A stretch of 64,000 nucleotides of DNA from Woeseia sp037968755 (GCA_037968755.1 JBBKWB010000005.1:31592-95591); one strand, 5' to 3'. Shown: positions 45,273 to 54,783, counted from the stretch's first letter. Program-made: numbers and translations. The notes: generated from the letters alone by a model not told the origin.

Positions 45273-45561
45273 TCGCCACGCTTCCTTTCTTGCGTCTGGA
45301 AATCGTCGCGGCAGCTCTGCCGGTCGTGCAATCACGCCCTGTACCTGTCGGGCGGTGGTGACTGCAAAACACGCATCGCAGTGAACCGCACACCATGTGT
45401 TTACCACAGAATCAGTAAACACTGTAAGTACCTATAAACTATTTGGACGCATTCTGCTGTGACAAGGTTCACGATCTTTTTGCAGCGCATTCGCAACGCT
45501 TGCCAATCGCGGTAACACAGAAGTAGACTTTGCTGCTCTGTCGAAGTGCGGTCAGCGATCT
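45273..45561. other. Non-coding gap before the repeats
   Basis: No supported gene lies between the start of the leftward conserved gene (45272) and the hexanucleotide repeat. The left 150 bases are covered by a Cys-rich extension of that gene's frame and are likely leader sequence. No terminator was seen. Confidence 0.45.
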
Positions 45562-45607
45562 GCAACCGCAACCGCAACCGCAACCGCAACCGCAACCGCA
45601 ACCGCAA
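45562..45607. repeat. GCAACC hexanucleotide tandem repeat, about 7.7 copies
   Basis: Seven full GCAACC units plus GCAA run without interruption. The array is outside recognised coding sequence. Such arrays change length by slipped-strand pairing and can act as variable spacers. It lies directly beside the helicase-tail repeats, between them and the neighbouring gene's start. Confidence 0.95.
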
Positions 45608-45619
45608 ATACTGTAGATT

Positions 45620-45930
45620 GCCGGCAACATCAATGCTCTTGTCTGAGCGCGGCTTTGTGTGATTGTCCGCGGCATCGGTTCGCCCGGAGCGGCTCCGTAA
45701 CCTATTGGCTGCCTTTGCTACATTTTTTGAAAATCGCCGGCGACATCAATGTTCTTGTCTGAGCGCGGCTGTAAGTGATTGTCCGCGGCATCGGTCCGCC
45801 CGGAGCAGACCCGTTACCTATTTGCCTGCCTTTACCACATTTGCCGGAGCTTGCCGGCGACATCGATGCTCTTGTCTGAGCGCGGCTGTAAGTGATTATC
45901 AGCGGCATCAGTCCGCCCGAAGTAACCTTG
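45620..45930. repeat. Three tandem copies (116-117 bp) of the 3' end of the helicase gene
   Basis: Copies start at 45620, 45736 and 45853, each beginning GCCGGC(A/G)ACATC. The third copy is the last 30 or so codons of the helicase gene (leftward); the first two lie after its stop codon. In the helicase's frame each copy reads GRTDAADNH..PRSDK[S/N]IDVAG. Between copies 2 and 3, four of the five base changes in a 20-codon block are synonymous. The 117-base step keeps frame, but TAA codons separate the units. Confidence 0.9.
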
Positions 45931-47934
45931 TTGCATCGTTGCCATCAGGCTCTCGGTCATGAAGCGGCTGCGCGCACCGTAAACGTGCTTATCTCCGTCG
46001 CGACGTTGTTGAGTTACGTGGTAACGCAATGGTGCTACCAGGTGCAATGAGCGCTTTGCGCGAGTCATCGCGACATAAACGAGACGTCGCTCCTCTTCGA
46101 TTGCTTCAGGTTTTCCGGTTGCAAATTCCGACGGAAAATTGCCGTCCGAGAAATTCAGCACAAATACCGAATCCCACTCCTGGCCTTTCGCGCTGTGCAC
46201 TGTCGACAGAATGAGATAGTCCTCATCCAGCAACGGCTCACCCGCCTGGTCGCCTGCCGCGGCCGGCGGGTCCAGGGTCAACTCGGTAAGAAAGCGTTCC
46301 CGGGTCTGGTAACGTGAAGAGATCGCTTCAAGTTGCTCCAGGTCCGCTTCCCGCGTTTCAATACTGTCGTAGATGCGTTCCAGTTGTGGCTGGTACCACT
46401 TGCGCAACAAGGTGATTTGCCAGTGCCAGTCGGCAGCCGACAACTCCGCAGAGCCCAAGGTCGTTAGCAACTCGCAAAATGCCGGCCATTCATCAGCTGC
46501 CGCCGCAGGCGGCTTGAATTGCAGCAACTCATTCCAGTTGAAACCCGCCACTGACAGGCTTTCGAAACAACGGGCGGCGTAGGCTGGCCCCATGCCCGGC
46601 AGCAACTTCAAAACACGAAACGCCGCCACTTCATTACGCGCGTTCTCAGCCCACTTCAGGATGGATAGCATGTCTTTCACGTGGCTCGCTTCAAGGAATT
46701 TGAGCCCACCGTATTTGACGTAGGGAATATTTCGCCGGACCAGTTCGAGCTCCAGCCGGTCACTGTGATGGGCACTGCGAAACAGCACTGCCTGCTGTTT
46801 CAGTTCGATTCCCTGCTCACGATTATCGAGTACGGCTTTGACCACGAACTCGGCTTCCGCGTCAGTATCTTCAACACTGGCATAGGCAGGTTTTGCGCCA
46901 CCCTTGCGGCGGCTAAACAGGTTCTTTTTGTATTGGCGCTCGCTCTCGGCAATCAGGCAATTTGCACTATCGAGTATCGGCTGGGTCGATCGATAATTTT
47001 CCTCAAGCGTAACGATGCGGGCCGAAGGAATGTACTGATCAGCAAAGTTGAGGATATTGTCGACTTCAGCAGCACGAAACGAGTAAATTGATTGTGCGTC
47101 ATCACCCACCACGGTGAGACCCTGCCCTTCAGGCTTCAGGGCCCTCAGGATTTCCGCTTGTAGCAGGTTGGTGTCCTGATACTCATCCACCAAAACGTGA
47201 TCAAACCAGGAGCCGATTTCCGCGGCAAACTCCGGCTCGGCCACCAGGTAACTCCAGTACAACAGCAAATCGTCATAATCGAGAGACTGGCTCTGCTGCT
47301 TGCGTTCGACGTAGCTGCGAAACAGCTCAGCGAGTTCCGGCTGCCAATCCGTACACCACGGAAACGTTTCCTGCAGCACGTCTGCCAGTGGCTGCCTGGA
47401 ATTCACACAACGTGAATAGATCGCGAGACAGGTATCTTTTTTTGGAAAGCGCCGCGATTTACGGCTCAGGTTCTGCTCGTGCCGAACTACATCCAGCAAA
47501 TCCGCCGAATCGCTGCGATCCAGCACAGAGAAAGCGGGATCAAGGCCGACCACCCGGGCATAACGTCGCAACAGTCGATTGGCGACCGCGTGAAAAGTAC
47601 CGGACCAGGGCAGCATGCCGCGTGCCGGCATGGACTTGCCGTTTTCGCCCAATGCCCGGCGCACGATCGCCTCTACCCGGCGGGTCATTTCCTGTGCCGC
47701 CCTGCGGGTAAACGTCAGCAATAGCAGACGTTCCGGATCAACGCCTTGCACAAGCAGGTGCGCAACCCGGTGTGCGAGAGTCATTGTTTTGCCGGTGCCG
47801 GCACCGGCGATAACCAGCAATGGTCCGGACCGGAAGCCGCCTTTGTCGTCGGCGTGACCGAACGCCGCCGCCTGGCGCTGCGCCGGGTTCAGGCTGGACA
47901 TATAGTCGGTCTGCAATTCAGCCGCGTGCCCCAT
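45832..47934 (-). CDS. UvrD/Rep-family ATP-dependent DNA helicase
   Basis: 700 residues of superfamily 1A. Motif I LLVIAGAGTGKTMTLAHR, Ia LTFTRRAAQEM, II HVLVDEYQDTN, III VVGDDAQSIYSFR, IV EENYRSTQPI, V LILSTVHSAKGQEWDSVFV and VI RRLVYVAMTRAKRSLHLV are all present. The N-terminal LNPAQRQAA is the Q motif. It unwinds DNA 3' to 5' in repair or replication restart. The C-terminus is short and ends in the repeated unit described at 45620-45930, so its last 30 residues are the repeat-encoded tail. Confidence 0.95.
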   Translation of the reverse strand: MGHAAELQTDYMSSLNPAQRQAAAFGHADDKGGFRSGPLLVIAGAGTGKTMTLAHRVAHLLVQGVDPERLLLLTFTRRAAQEMTRRVEAIVRRALGENGKSMPARGMLPWSGTFHAVANRLLRRYARVVGLDPAFSVLDRSDSADLLDVVRHEQNLSRKSRRFPKKDTCLAIYSRCVNSRQPLADVLQETFPWCTDWQPELAELFRSYVERKQQSQSLDYDDLLLYWSYLVAEPEFAAEIGSWFDHVLVDEYQDTNLLQAEILRALKPEGQGLTVVGDDAQSIYSFRAAEVDNILNFADQYIPSARIVTLEENYRSTQPILDSANCLIAESERQYKKNLFSRRKGGAKPAYASVEDTDAEAEFVVKAVLDNREQGIELKQQAVLFRSAHHSDRLELELVRRNIPYVKYGGLKFLEASHVKDMLSILKWAENARNEVAAFRVLKLLPGMGPAYAARCFESLSVAGFNWNELLQFKPPAAAADEWPAFCELLTTLGSAELSAADWHWQITLLRKWYQPQLERIYDSIETREADLEQLEAISSRYQTRERFLTELTLDPPAAAGDQAGEPLLDEDYLILSTVHSAKGQEWDSVFVLNFSDGNFPSEFATGKPEAIEEERRLVYVAMTRAKRSLHLVAPLRYHVTQQRRDGDKHVYGARSRFMTESLMATMQQGYFGRTDAADNHLQPRSDKSIDVAGKLRQMW

Positions 47935-47994
47935 GAGCGCTCCCGGTAAAGCTGTATTCTTATACAGTACTGGATATATTTACAAGTATCATCG

Positions 47995-48882
47995 TCAGGA
48001 CTGCTTTGCTGCGAGAAATTCCTCAATATGCGCGGCAAGCTGTTCTGGTTGCTCGAAATGCAGCATGTGACCAGCGTCCTCAATGGTGACCACACGGGTC
48101 CCCGGGATCGGGCAGGTCGTCGGCTCATGCCAGTCCAGCAGCCCCTCCCGGAAATCGCTGTCCGCACCGCAAATCAGCAACACCGGCGCGCTGACCTGCC
48201 GCCAGCAGGCGAGCGCTTCGGCACGCCGGTAGAGCACCGCATTCGGCCAGCGATGTGCCATATCGGCTTTTAGCTCACGCAATCCGCCTGCGACTTCACG
48301 GGTCCAGCACCGTGCAACGTAGTCGGCGCGCGCATCGCTGATGCGCGGGCTGCGTTGGCGAATACGGGATATCAACATGGCGGTCGATGGGTAACCGGGA
48401 TGGTGCTGGCGTTGCCGCGTGGCCGTAACCCAGCCCCGGTAGCGTTCCGGCGCATCTTCCGGATTACTTTCCGGCAGGCCGAACCCTTCAATATTGATGA
48501 ACGCTGCTACCTTCTCGGGGAAGATGCCAGCGTACAACGCAGCCACATTCGCGCCCATGCTGTGCCCCACGATCGACACCGGCTCATCAATATCGAGCGC
48601 CAGTAGCAGCGCATCCAGATCGGCAAGGTAGTCGGGAAACCAGTAAGCCGAAGAGTTATGCCCGGAGTCACCGAAGCCACGCCAGTCAGCGGCGATAACC
48701 CGATGTGTGCCACTCAGCGCATCGACAACGAACTGGAAGCTGGGCGCACAATCGCCCCAGCCGTGCAGATAGATGAACACTGGCGCGTCCGGCTCGCCCC
48801 ATTCGTGTACTCGGTAGTCCACGCCACGAACAGCGACAGTCTGCTCGCGCCTGGCGACACGGGGTTCATATTCAGCACTCAT
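47995..48882 (-). CDS. Alpha/beta hydrolase
   Basis: 295 residues from ATG 48882; a start at 48924 would add 14 residues. Fold markers: YLHGWGDCAPSF as oxyanion loop, DWRGFGDSG, nucleophile elbow SIVGHSMGANVAALYA with Ser, then LICGADSDFREG (Asp) and EDAGHMLHFEQPEQLA (His). The substrate is unknown; esterase and haloalkane-type activities both fit the fold. It is followed leftward by the helicase gene 60 bases away. Confidence 0.9.
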   Translation of the reverse strand: MSAEYEPRVARREQTVAVRGVDYRVHEWGEPDAPVFIYLHGWGDCAPSFQFVVDALSGTHRVIAADWRGFGDSGHNSSAYWFPDYLADLDALLLALDIDEPVSIVGHSMGANVAALYAGIFPEKVAAFINIEGFGLPESNPEDAPERYRGWVTATRQRQHHPGYPSTAMLISRIRQRSPRISDARADYVARCWTREVAGGLRELKADMAHRWPNAVLYRRAEALACWRQVSAPVLLICGADSDFREGLLDWHEPTTCPIPGTRVVTIEDAGHMLHFEQPEQLAAHIEEFLAAKQS

Positions 48883-49041
48883 GGTTACGGCACACTCCGG
48901 CAGGCGCAATACGTTCGGGAACAATTCAGCGCACCATCATAACGAACAATTAAAACGGTCCGGGCACTACGTAATATATCGGTCGTCGTGTATAAGTAAG
49001 GCAATCATTCACTCTAGTAACCCATCACGTTTGCGCCTGGC

Positions 49042-51399
49042 ATGACCCTCGAGATCGCACTAGTTCTAGGCATACTCGCTGCCGCACTGACCCTGTTTGT
49101 CAGCGAACTGATCCGAATGGACCTGGTCGCACTGCTGGTTCTGTGCACGCTTACTATTACCGGCCTGGTGCCCCCTGATCAGGCGTTTGCCGGCTTCAGC
49201 AACAATGCGGTCATCACGGTTTGGGCGATGTTCATCCTCAGTGAGGGTCTGACCCGCACCGGTATTGCCGACGTGATTGGCCAGCAAATTATTCGCGTAG
49301 CCGGCCGCCGTGAAATCCCGATGATCATGGTCATTATGATTACCGCTGCTGTGCTCTCAGCCTTCATGAATAATATCGGCGTCGCCGCACTCATGTTGCC
49401 GGTTGTGGTCGACGTGGCTCGCCGAACCCGCCTGCCGGTATCGCGACTGCTGATGCCGCTCGCCTATGCCACCCTGCTTGGCGGCCTGATGACCTTGATC
49501 GGCACGCCGCCGAACCTGCTGGTCAGCGAAGCGCTGTATCGCAACGGATTCGAGCCATTCGCTCTGTTTGATTTCGCGCCGATCGGCGGCGGCATTGTCA
49601 TCGTCGGGATTCTGTTTGTCGCGCTCGTCGGTCGATTGTTGCTGCCGAAAACCCGCGCGGAGCGCAACCGCCATCGAAGCCAGCGCAGCTTGCGAGCACG
49701 CTACAAGTTGCAGGAACAGACCTTCATGCTGCGCGTTCCCGTCGATTCGGTACTGGTCGGCAAGACTCTCGCCGACAGCCGGATCGGCGTATCGACCGGC
49801 TTGATCATTCTTGCGTTGGTACGTTTCGGCCGCAGCGAGACCTTACCCAGCCGGCAAACGGTGCTGCGCGGCGGCGATGGCATCCTGGTGCAAGGCCGCG
49901 AAGACCAGTTTCGCGAATTGCAGCGCTGGAGCGATCTGGTCATCGAACGCGAAGCACCAGTATTGAAGTCGATGGTATCCGCACAGGTCGCTTACGCCGA
50001 AGTGGAACTCGAAGAAGGCTCGCCACTGGTAGGTGAGCTGGTACGGCTTGCTGGCTTTCGCAGTCGTTTCAATGTGGCGGTTGTTGGCATCAAGCGCCGC
50101 AATACGTATCGCCTTACCAACCTCGCCTACGTGCCATTGCGCGCAGGCGATCACTTGCTCGTACAAGGTGAGATTGCCGCGGTGGAAGAACTGCACAAAT
50201 TTGCTGACTTCACTCGCGCAGATGTTCTGAGCGATGAGCAACTGCGCGAACAGTACCAGGCAGATGAGCGCATGTTCGTGGTACGCCTGCCGAAGCACAG
50301 TGAGTTATCGGATTCGACCCTGCATAAGAGTCGCATCGCGGATGTATTCGACTTTCGCGTTCTCGCTATTTTTCGTGAGGGCAAACTCAACCTGATGCCG
50401 CTCGGAGATGAACAACTCGCCGGTGGCGACCTGTTGCTGATCGAAGGTCAGCTGGAGGATCTCGAGGTACTACGCGGCTTGCAGGAGCTCGAAGTTGAAT
50501 CCCGGGTAGCGCCGCATTTTGGCAAGCTCGAAACAGAACGCCTTACCTTGATGGATGCGACCCTGGATCCGCGCAGCTCGCTGGCTGGCAAAACCGTCGG
50601 CGAGCTCAACTTCAGGGAACGATACGGAATCGAGCTTGCCGGAATCTGGCGCGAAGGCACTACCGCCAATGCGGACCTGGCCGACGAAAGGCTGAAGATA
50701 GGCGACGCGCTGCTGCTCCTCGGTCCGCGCGAAAAGTTACAGCTGCTCAGTAACGATTCCGACTTCCTGATTCTGACACCGCTCGGCCAGCAGCCACCGG
50801 ATACCCGCCGCGCGCCACTGGCCGCCAGTGTCATGCTGGGTGTCGTTGGGCTGGTGTTGTTCGGCTATTTGCCCATCTCCGTCGCCGCCGTGGCCGGTGG
50901 CAGCGTGATGATACTGACCGGCTGCCTGACGATGGAGCAGGCGTACCGGGCCATAGACTGGCGCGCCATATTTCTCATCGCTGGCATGCTGCCGCTGGGT
51001 ACGGCGATGCTGGACAGCGGGGCGGCAACCTGGCTGGCTGACCAGGTCACAAATCTGCTGGGAGGCGCCGGTCCCTGGCAAGTCATTTTCGGTTTGTACC
51101 TGCTGACTGCGGCAGCGACTATGGTCATCCCGACCGCTGCGCTCATCGTCTTGATGTCACCGATAGTGCTGTCGGTAATGGCGGAGCTTGGACTGCAGCC
51201 GCATACCGCCATGATGGCAATTGCTATGGCCTCTGCCGGTTTCATGAGCCCGATATCGCACCCGGCCAACATCCTGATCATGGGACCGGGTGGTTACCGC
51301 TTTGTCGACTACCTGAAAGTCGGCGTACCCTTGACGTTCGTCTTATTCATCGCGGCCATGTTCCTGCTGCCATGGTTGTGGCCGCTACAGCCGCTGTAA
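49042..51399 (+). CDS. SLC13-family carrier with four internal RCK_C/TrkA_C-like modules
   Basis: 785 residues. Membrane segments occupy about 1-205 and 590-785 and carry the family loops LIGTPPNLLVSEALY and ISHPANILIMGPGG. Between them lie four repeated soluble modules: about 227-300 (VPVDSVLVGKTLADS), 310-385 (VELEEGSPLVGELV), 405-480 (LPKHSELSDSTLHKS) and 500-575 (TLDPRSSLAGKTVGEL), each ending in an LLVQG, LLIEG or LLLLG strand. Family members usually have two such modules. They probably bind a nucleotide or ion to gate transport. The substrate, an anion such as a dicarboxylate or sulfate, is not known. Confidence 0.9.
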   Translation: MTLEIALVLGILAAALTLFVSELIRMDLVALLVLCTLTITGLVPPDQAFAGFSNNAVITVWAMFILSEGLTRTGIADVIGQQIIRVAGRREIPMIMVIMITAAVLSAFMNNIGVAALMLPVVVDVARRTRLPVSRLLMPLAYATLLGGLMTLIGTPPNLLVSEALYRNGFEPFALFDFAPIGGGIVIVGILFVALVGRLLLPKTRAERNRHRSQRSLRARYKLQEQTFMLRVPVDSVLVGKTLADSRIGVSTGLIILALVRFGRSETLPSRQTVLRGGDGILVQGREDQFRELQRWSDLVIEREAPVLKSMVSAQVAYAEVELEEGSPLVGELVRLAGFRSRFNVAVVGIKRRNTYRLTNLAYVPLRAGDHLLVQGEIAAVEELHKFADFTRADVLSDEQLREQYQADERMFVVRLPKHSELSDSTLHKSRIADVFDFRVLAIFREGKLNLMPLGDEQLAGGDLLLIEGQLEDLEVLRGLQELEVESRVAPHFGKLETERLTLMDATLDPRSSLAGKTVGELNFRERYGIELAGIWREGTTANADLADERLKIGDALLLLGPREKLQLLSNDSDFLILTPLGQQPPDTRRAPLAASVMLGVVGLVLFGYLPISVAAVAGGSVMILTGCLTMEQAYRAIDWRAIFLIAGMLPLGTAMLDSGAATWLADQVTNLLGGAGPWQVIFGLYLLTAAATMVIPTAALIVLMSPIVLSVMAELGLQPHTAMMAIAMASAGFMSPISHPANILIMGPGGYRFVDYLKVGVPLTFVLFIAAMFLLPWLWPLQPL

Positions 51400-52374
51400 C
51401 TACGGCAGTAAAATCGTCGAACCGGTTGTCTTGCGCGCTTCGAGATCGCGATGGGCCTCTGCCGCATCTTTCAGTGCATACCGTTGATTGATCGCGAGCT
51501 TCACCGAGCCGTCAGCCAGAGCAGCGAACAATTCTTCGCAGGCACTCAGCAGGCGCTCACGCGTACTGACAAAATCAAACAGGACCGGGCGGGTAACGTA
51601 CAGCGAGTGTCGTTTGGCCAGTTCAGCAGGTGCAAACGGTTCGACAGCGCCCGAGGCATTGCCAAAAGTCACCATGACACCGTGCGGACGGAGACAATCA
51701 AGCGAGGCCATAAAAGTATCTTTGCCGACCGAATCGTAAACGGCTGCGACACCTTCTCCGTCGGTCAGTTCGCGAACTCTGGCCGGGACGTCGTCGTCGG
51801 CCATGATGACGTCGGAGCAGCCGTTCGCCAGTGCCATGTCTGCTTTTGCTTTGGTGCTGACGACGCCGATTACGCGCGCGCCCAGTCGATTTCCCCATTG
51901 CCCGGCAATCAGGCCCACGCCGCCGGCAGCTGCATACAACAGCACGTTGTCCCCGGCTTTGACCGGATAACTGCGCCGCAATAAATACCATGCCGTAAGC
52001 CCTTTCAGCAGTACGGCCGCGGCTTGCTCATCTGTCACTTTGTCTGGAATCTGCACCAGCTTGTCAGCCTGAAAATTGCGGTGCGTAGAATAACTATCAG
52101 CAGGCCGCCCGGTGTACGCCACTCTGTCGCCAACCTTGACGTCGCTAACTCCGGGACCGACAGCTTCGACAACGCCGGCGGCTTCGCTACCAAGCCCGCC
52201 GGGCAGCGGTCCCGGGTACAATCCGCTGCGGTGGTACGTGTCTATGAAATTCAGACCGATTGCCGTATGCCGAATCAGGGCTTCTCCCGAGCCGGGTGCT
52301 GGCACGTCAACTTCGACGTACTCCAAAACTTCGGGTCCACCGTACTCGTTCATTCGGATTGCATGCGCTTTCAT
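51400..52374 (-). CDS. NADPH:quinone oxidoreductase (zeta-crystallin type)
   Basis: 324 residues from ATG 52374; the frame runs on to 52677 but that part overlaps the divergent SDR gene and is not conserved. Motifs of the QOR branch of medium-chain reductases: GLNFIDTYHRSGLYPG, LGSEAAGVVEAVG, GDRVAYTGRPADSYS, nucleotide loop LLYAAAGGVGLIAGQW and YDSVGKDTF. No structural zinc Cys are present. It reduces quinones or enones with NADPH in the cytosol. Its stop abuts the convergent SLC13 gene with no gap. Confidence 0.93.
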   Translation of the reverse strand: MKAHAIRMNEYGGPEVLEYVEVDVPAPGSGEALIRHTAIGLNFIDTYHRSGLYPGPLPGGLGSEAAGVVEAVGPGVSDVKVGDRVAYTGRPADSYSTHRNFQADKLVQIPDKVTDEQAAAVLLKGLTAWYLLRRSYPVKAGDNVLLYAAAGGVGLIAGQWGNRLGARVIGVVSTKAKADMALANGCSDVIMADDDVPARVRELTDGEGVAAVYDSVGKDTFMASLDCLRPHGVMVTFGNASGAVEPFAPAELAKRHSLYVTRPVLFDFVSTRERLLSACEELFAALADGSVKLAINQRYALKDAAEAHRDLEARKTTGSTILLP

Positions 52375-52525
52375 ATCTGGCTGCCATTCTTTTTTGCGGG
52401 CGCCAAGCATAACGAAGACGTCTGCAAAAAATAAGGGACAATGCAGGTTGGCGCAACGCACTGTCTTAAACTCGCCGCAAATCGTAGTATGGTTTCTAAC
52501 GACAGTATTTGCAGAGGATACGAAT

Positions 52526-53296
52526 GTGGGCAGAGTCGCCGGCAAAGTTGCATTGGTAACGGGTGCTGCGCAGGGCATTGGTGCAGCAATTGCAGCGATG
52601 TTGGCCGCTGAAGGTGCACGCGTCTTGCTAAGCGATATCAATGCAAAAGGCGCGGCCGAACAAGCTGCTGCAATCAACCAGCGACACCCGGGACAAGCAC
52701 AGTCTGTTGCGCACGATGTAACCAGCGAGGCGGACTGGATGCATGCCCTGGAAACGCTCAGTCAATCCTGGAAAGAACTGCATATTCTTGTTAACAACGC
52801 CGGTATAGGCGCGCTGGCGAACGTGGAAGACGAAACCCTCGAAAATTGGCGACGCGTGCATGCGGTCGATCTCGACAGCGTTTTTCTCGGTTGCAAGCTG
52901 TGCATACCGTTGCTGCGCGCGAGTGGCGGTGGCTCAATCATCAACATATCGTCTATTTCCGGGATTATAGCTGGCCACAATCTTGCCGCGTACAACTCAG
53001 CCAAAGCCGCCGTGCGTCACTTGAGCAAGTCCGTGGCACTGCATTGTGCGCACACCGGCAGCAACATTCGCTGCAACTCGGTGCACCCGGTATTTGTCGA
53101 TACCCCCATTCTCGATGGTCTTGCACGCGGCGGCGATCGCGATGCAGCACTCGGCAAACTGGCACGGCAGATTCCGCTACGAAAAATTGGCAAGACGGAT
53201 GACGTTGCTTACGCCGTACTGTACCTGGCGTCTGATGAGTCTGGTTTTGTGACGGGCAGCGAAATTCGTATTGATGGCGGCATCAGCGCAATGTGA
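52526..53296 (+). CDS. Short-chain dehydrogenase/reductase (SDR)
   Basis: 256 residues from GTG 52526, with AGAGGA eight bases upstream; the frame before it, to 52112, lies on the quinone-reductase strand region and is a shadow. Classical motifs: VALVTGAAQGIGAAIA, LVNNAG, NISSISGI and YNSAKAAVRH. The C-terminus has GKTDDVAYAVLYLASDES and RIDGG. The acidic SDIN after strand 2 favours NAD(H). The substrate is unknown. It is divergent from the quinone reductase gene. Confidence 0.93.
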   Translation: MGRVAGKVALVTGAAQGIGAAIAAMLAAEGARVLLSDINAKGAAEQAAAINQRHPGQAQSVAHDVTSEADWMHALETLSQSWKELHILVNNAGIGALANVEDETLENWRRVHAVDLDSVFLGCKLCIPLLRASGGGSIINISSISGIIAGHNLAAYNSAKAAVRHLSKSVALHCAHTGSNIRCNSVHPVFVDTPILDGLARGGDRDAALGKLARQIPLRKIGKTDDVAYAVLYLASDESGFVTGSEIRIDGGISAM

Positions 53297-53321
53297 CGCC
53301 AGCTTCCCGGGCTGCGTTCGA

Positions 53322-54014
53322 CTAAGGAGCTGCGCTTTGCTGGTCGTCGATCAAAATGCTCAGGCGCATGTCCATTGCCACCGGACCGCTATCTGCTGAG
53401 TAGGCCTTGGCGATAATGGATTCTACGACCTCACCCTCAATCCCTGAGAATTCGCCGCTACCGCCGACGACCTTGCCTGTGCCCAGCGCTCCGGGTCCGC
53501 TGGTCGTGACGCCAAACCAACTGCCACGCCAGACGTCCGCCGAATCCAGGTAAGCGGGGGCGACTACCTCACGCAGCAGGAACCACAGGTTCTCCTCCTG
53601 CTCGATGAACAGGCCGCCGCGCTGCGACAGCCAGATGTGCCAGTTGCTGTTGGCCGGAATGCGACCCTGTAACAGGCCGGGCTCCTCGGCCATCGACAGG
53701 AATTTGACGCCGATACCTGCGGGTTGACCACGACCGTTCTGCAAGGTCGTCACCAGGATTCGGGTGTCACTGATCGCCGGCTCCCACAGATCCGCGACCC
53801 GCGCCGGATGCGAGCTTATGCGGGCATCGCCGTTACCGATAGTCGCGATGGTATTCGTCGTAGCAGCGGAAAAGCCCAGCTCCAGCATGCTGCTCTGCGA
53901 CACGGCAAGGGGTGACACCGCTACAGGTGTAGCGAGTGGATTGTTATAAAGAATAGCCGCAGCCAATACCGCTCCGGCGACAATCCCGCTCAACAACGCC
54001 ACCAGGTACTTCAT
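53322..54014 (-). CDS. Membrane-anchored or secreted protein of unknown function
   Basis: 230 residues. The N-terminal YLVALLSGIVAGAVLAAAILY is a single membrane anchor or uncleaved signal. The rest is periplasmic and beta-rich, ending with a GSGEFSGIEGEVVE pattern and then MDMRLSILIDD. The gene begins two bases after the stop of 54017-54589, and both share the G(S/T)GEF...G...E layout. They may be distant relatives that act together. No enzyme motif was found. Confidence 0.7.
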   Translation of the reverse strand: MKYLVALLSGIVAGAVLAAAILYNNPLATPVAVSPLAVSQSSMLELGFSAATTNTIATIGNGDARISSHPARVADLWEPAISDTRILVTTLQNGRGQPAGIGVKFLSMAEEPGLLQGRIPANSNWHIWLSQRGGLFIEQEENLWFLLREVVAPAYLDSADVWRGSWFGVTTSGPGALGTGKVVGGSGEFSGIEGEVVESIIAKAYSADSGPVAMDMRLSILIDDQQSAAP

Positions 54015-54016
54015 CT

Positions 54017-54589
54017 TTATGAACCTTCTGCTTCCGGCGCCAATTGGCCGAGCGATGACGATTGCAATTCAATTTGACCCTCGCCGTCGCTGGCACCTTC
54101 TACATAGTGCTCGCGCAGGCTGCCGGTCCTTTGCCCAAATTCGCCCGTGCCTGCACGCAGGAGACCGCGGCGATAACCGTCTTCGGCGGTATTAGCCGAC
54201 ATTGGAAAATACAGCGTCCCGCGTGCCGGAATGTGCAAGACCCATTCGAGTGCTCCCGGCGAACCCGGCACGGACACGGCGATCCGACTGGCAAGTCCTA
54301 CGACCACGCCGTCCCGGTTGCGAAGTTTGAAGAGCTCCAATTGCAGTGCATCCAGGCCGGCAGATACTGGCCATTGCAGCGAACCCGGCGTTGGCGTTAG
54401 CACGTCCTTGCCGCCGCCTATGATTCGATCATCCGGAATCCGAATATGGAACAACTCCGAATTGCCGCCGTTGGGCTGAACCGAGACCAGTGAGGACTCA
54501 CGATGCAGGTCTGTAACGGGCAGCACGAAGGCAGCGCCGCCTGCGGCAGCGAGACCCAGCACCACACCCACTATGAAAGTCTTGAACAA
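54017..54589 (-). CDS. Membrane-anchored or secreted protein of unknown function
   Basis: 190 residues. The N-terminal FKTFIVGVVLGLAAAGGAAFVLP is a membrane anchor or signal. A beta-rich region follows, with GTGEFGQRTGSLREHYVEG and then GEGQIELQSSS near the end, close in layout to the neighbouring protein. It is the first gene of the two-gene unit. The promoter would lie in the 194 bases towards the gshA stop (54590-54783). Confidence 0.7.
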   Translation of the reverse strand: MFKTFIVGVVLGLAAAGGAAFVLPVTDLHRESSLVSVQPNGGNSELFHIRIPDDRIIGGGKDVLTPTPGSLQWPVSAGLDALQLELFKLRNRDGVVVGLASRIAVSVPGSPGALEWVLHIPARGTLYFPMSANTAEDGYRRGLLRAGTGEFGQRTGSLREHYVEGASDGEGQIELQSSSLGQLAPEAEGS

Positions 54590-54783
54590 ACTGACTACCC
54601 TGAAATCCTGGCCAACGGCGCATCAACTGCACGATACAGCGACGCACCAAAGGCAAAATTCTAGATCAATTGGGCAAGGCCCCTCACCTGCGTTAGTGGG
54701 AACTGTGATCTGGTGCACACATCACAACGATTCTTTGCGGCAAAGCGCACTTTTCGACGGACCGGACACGGCAGATGATTGAT

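Noticed and set aside
45620..45930. CRISPR-like array
   Set aside because: The repeats are 116-117 bases, contiguous without spacers, and homologous to coding sequence; no cas genes are present.
52112..52525. N-terminal extension of the SDR gene at 52526
   Set aside because: It lies opposite the quinone-reductase coding region, and the SDR fold begins directly after GTG 52526, which has a good ribosome-binding site.
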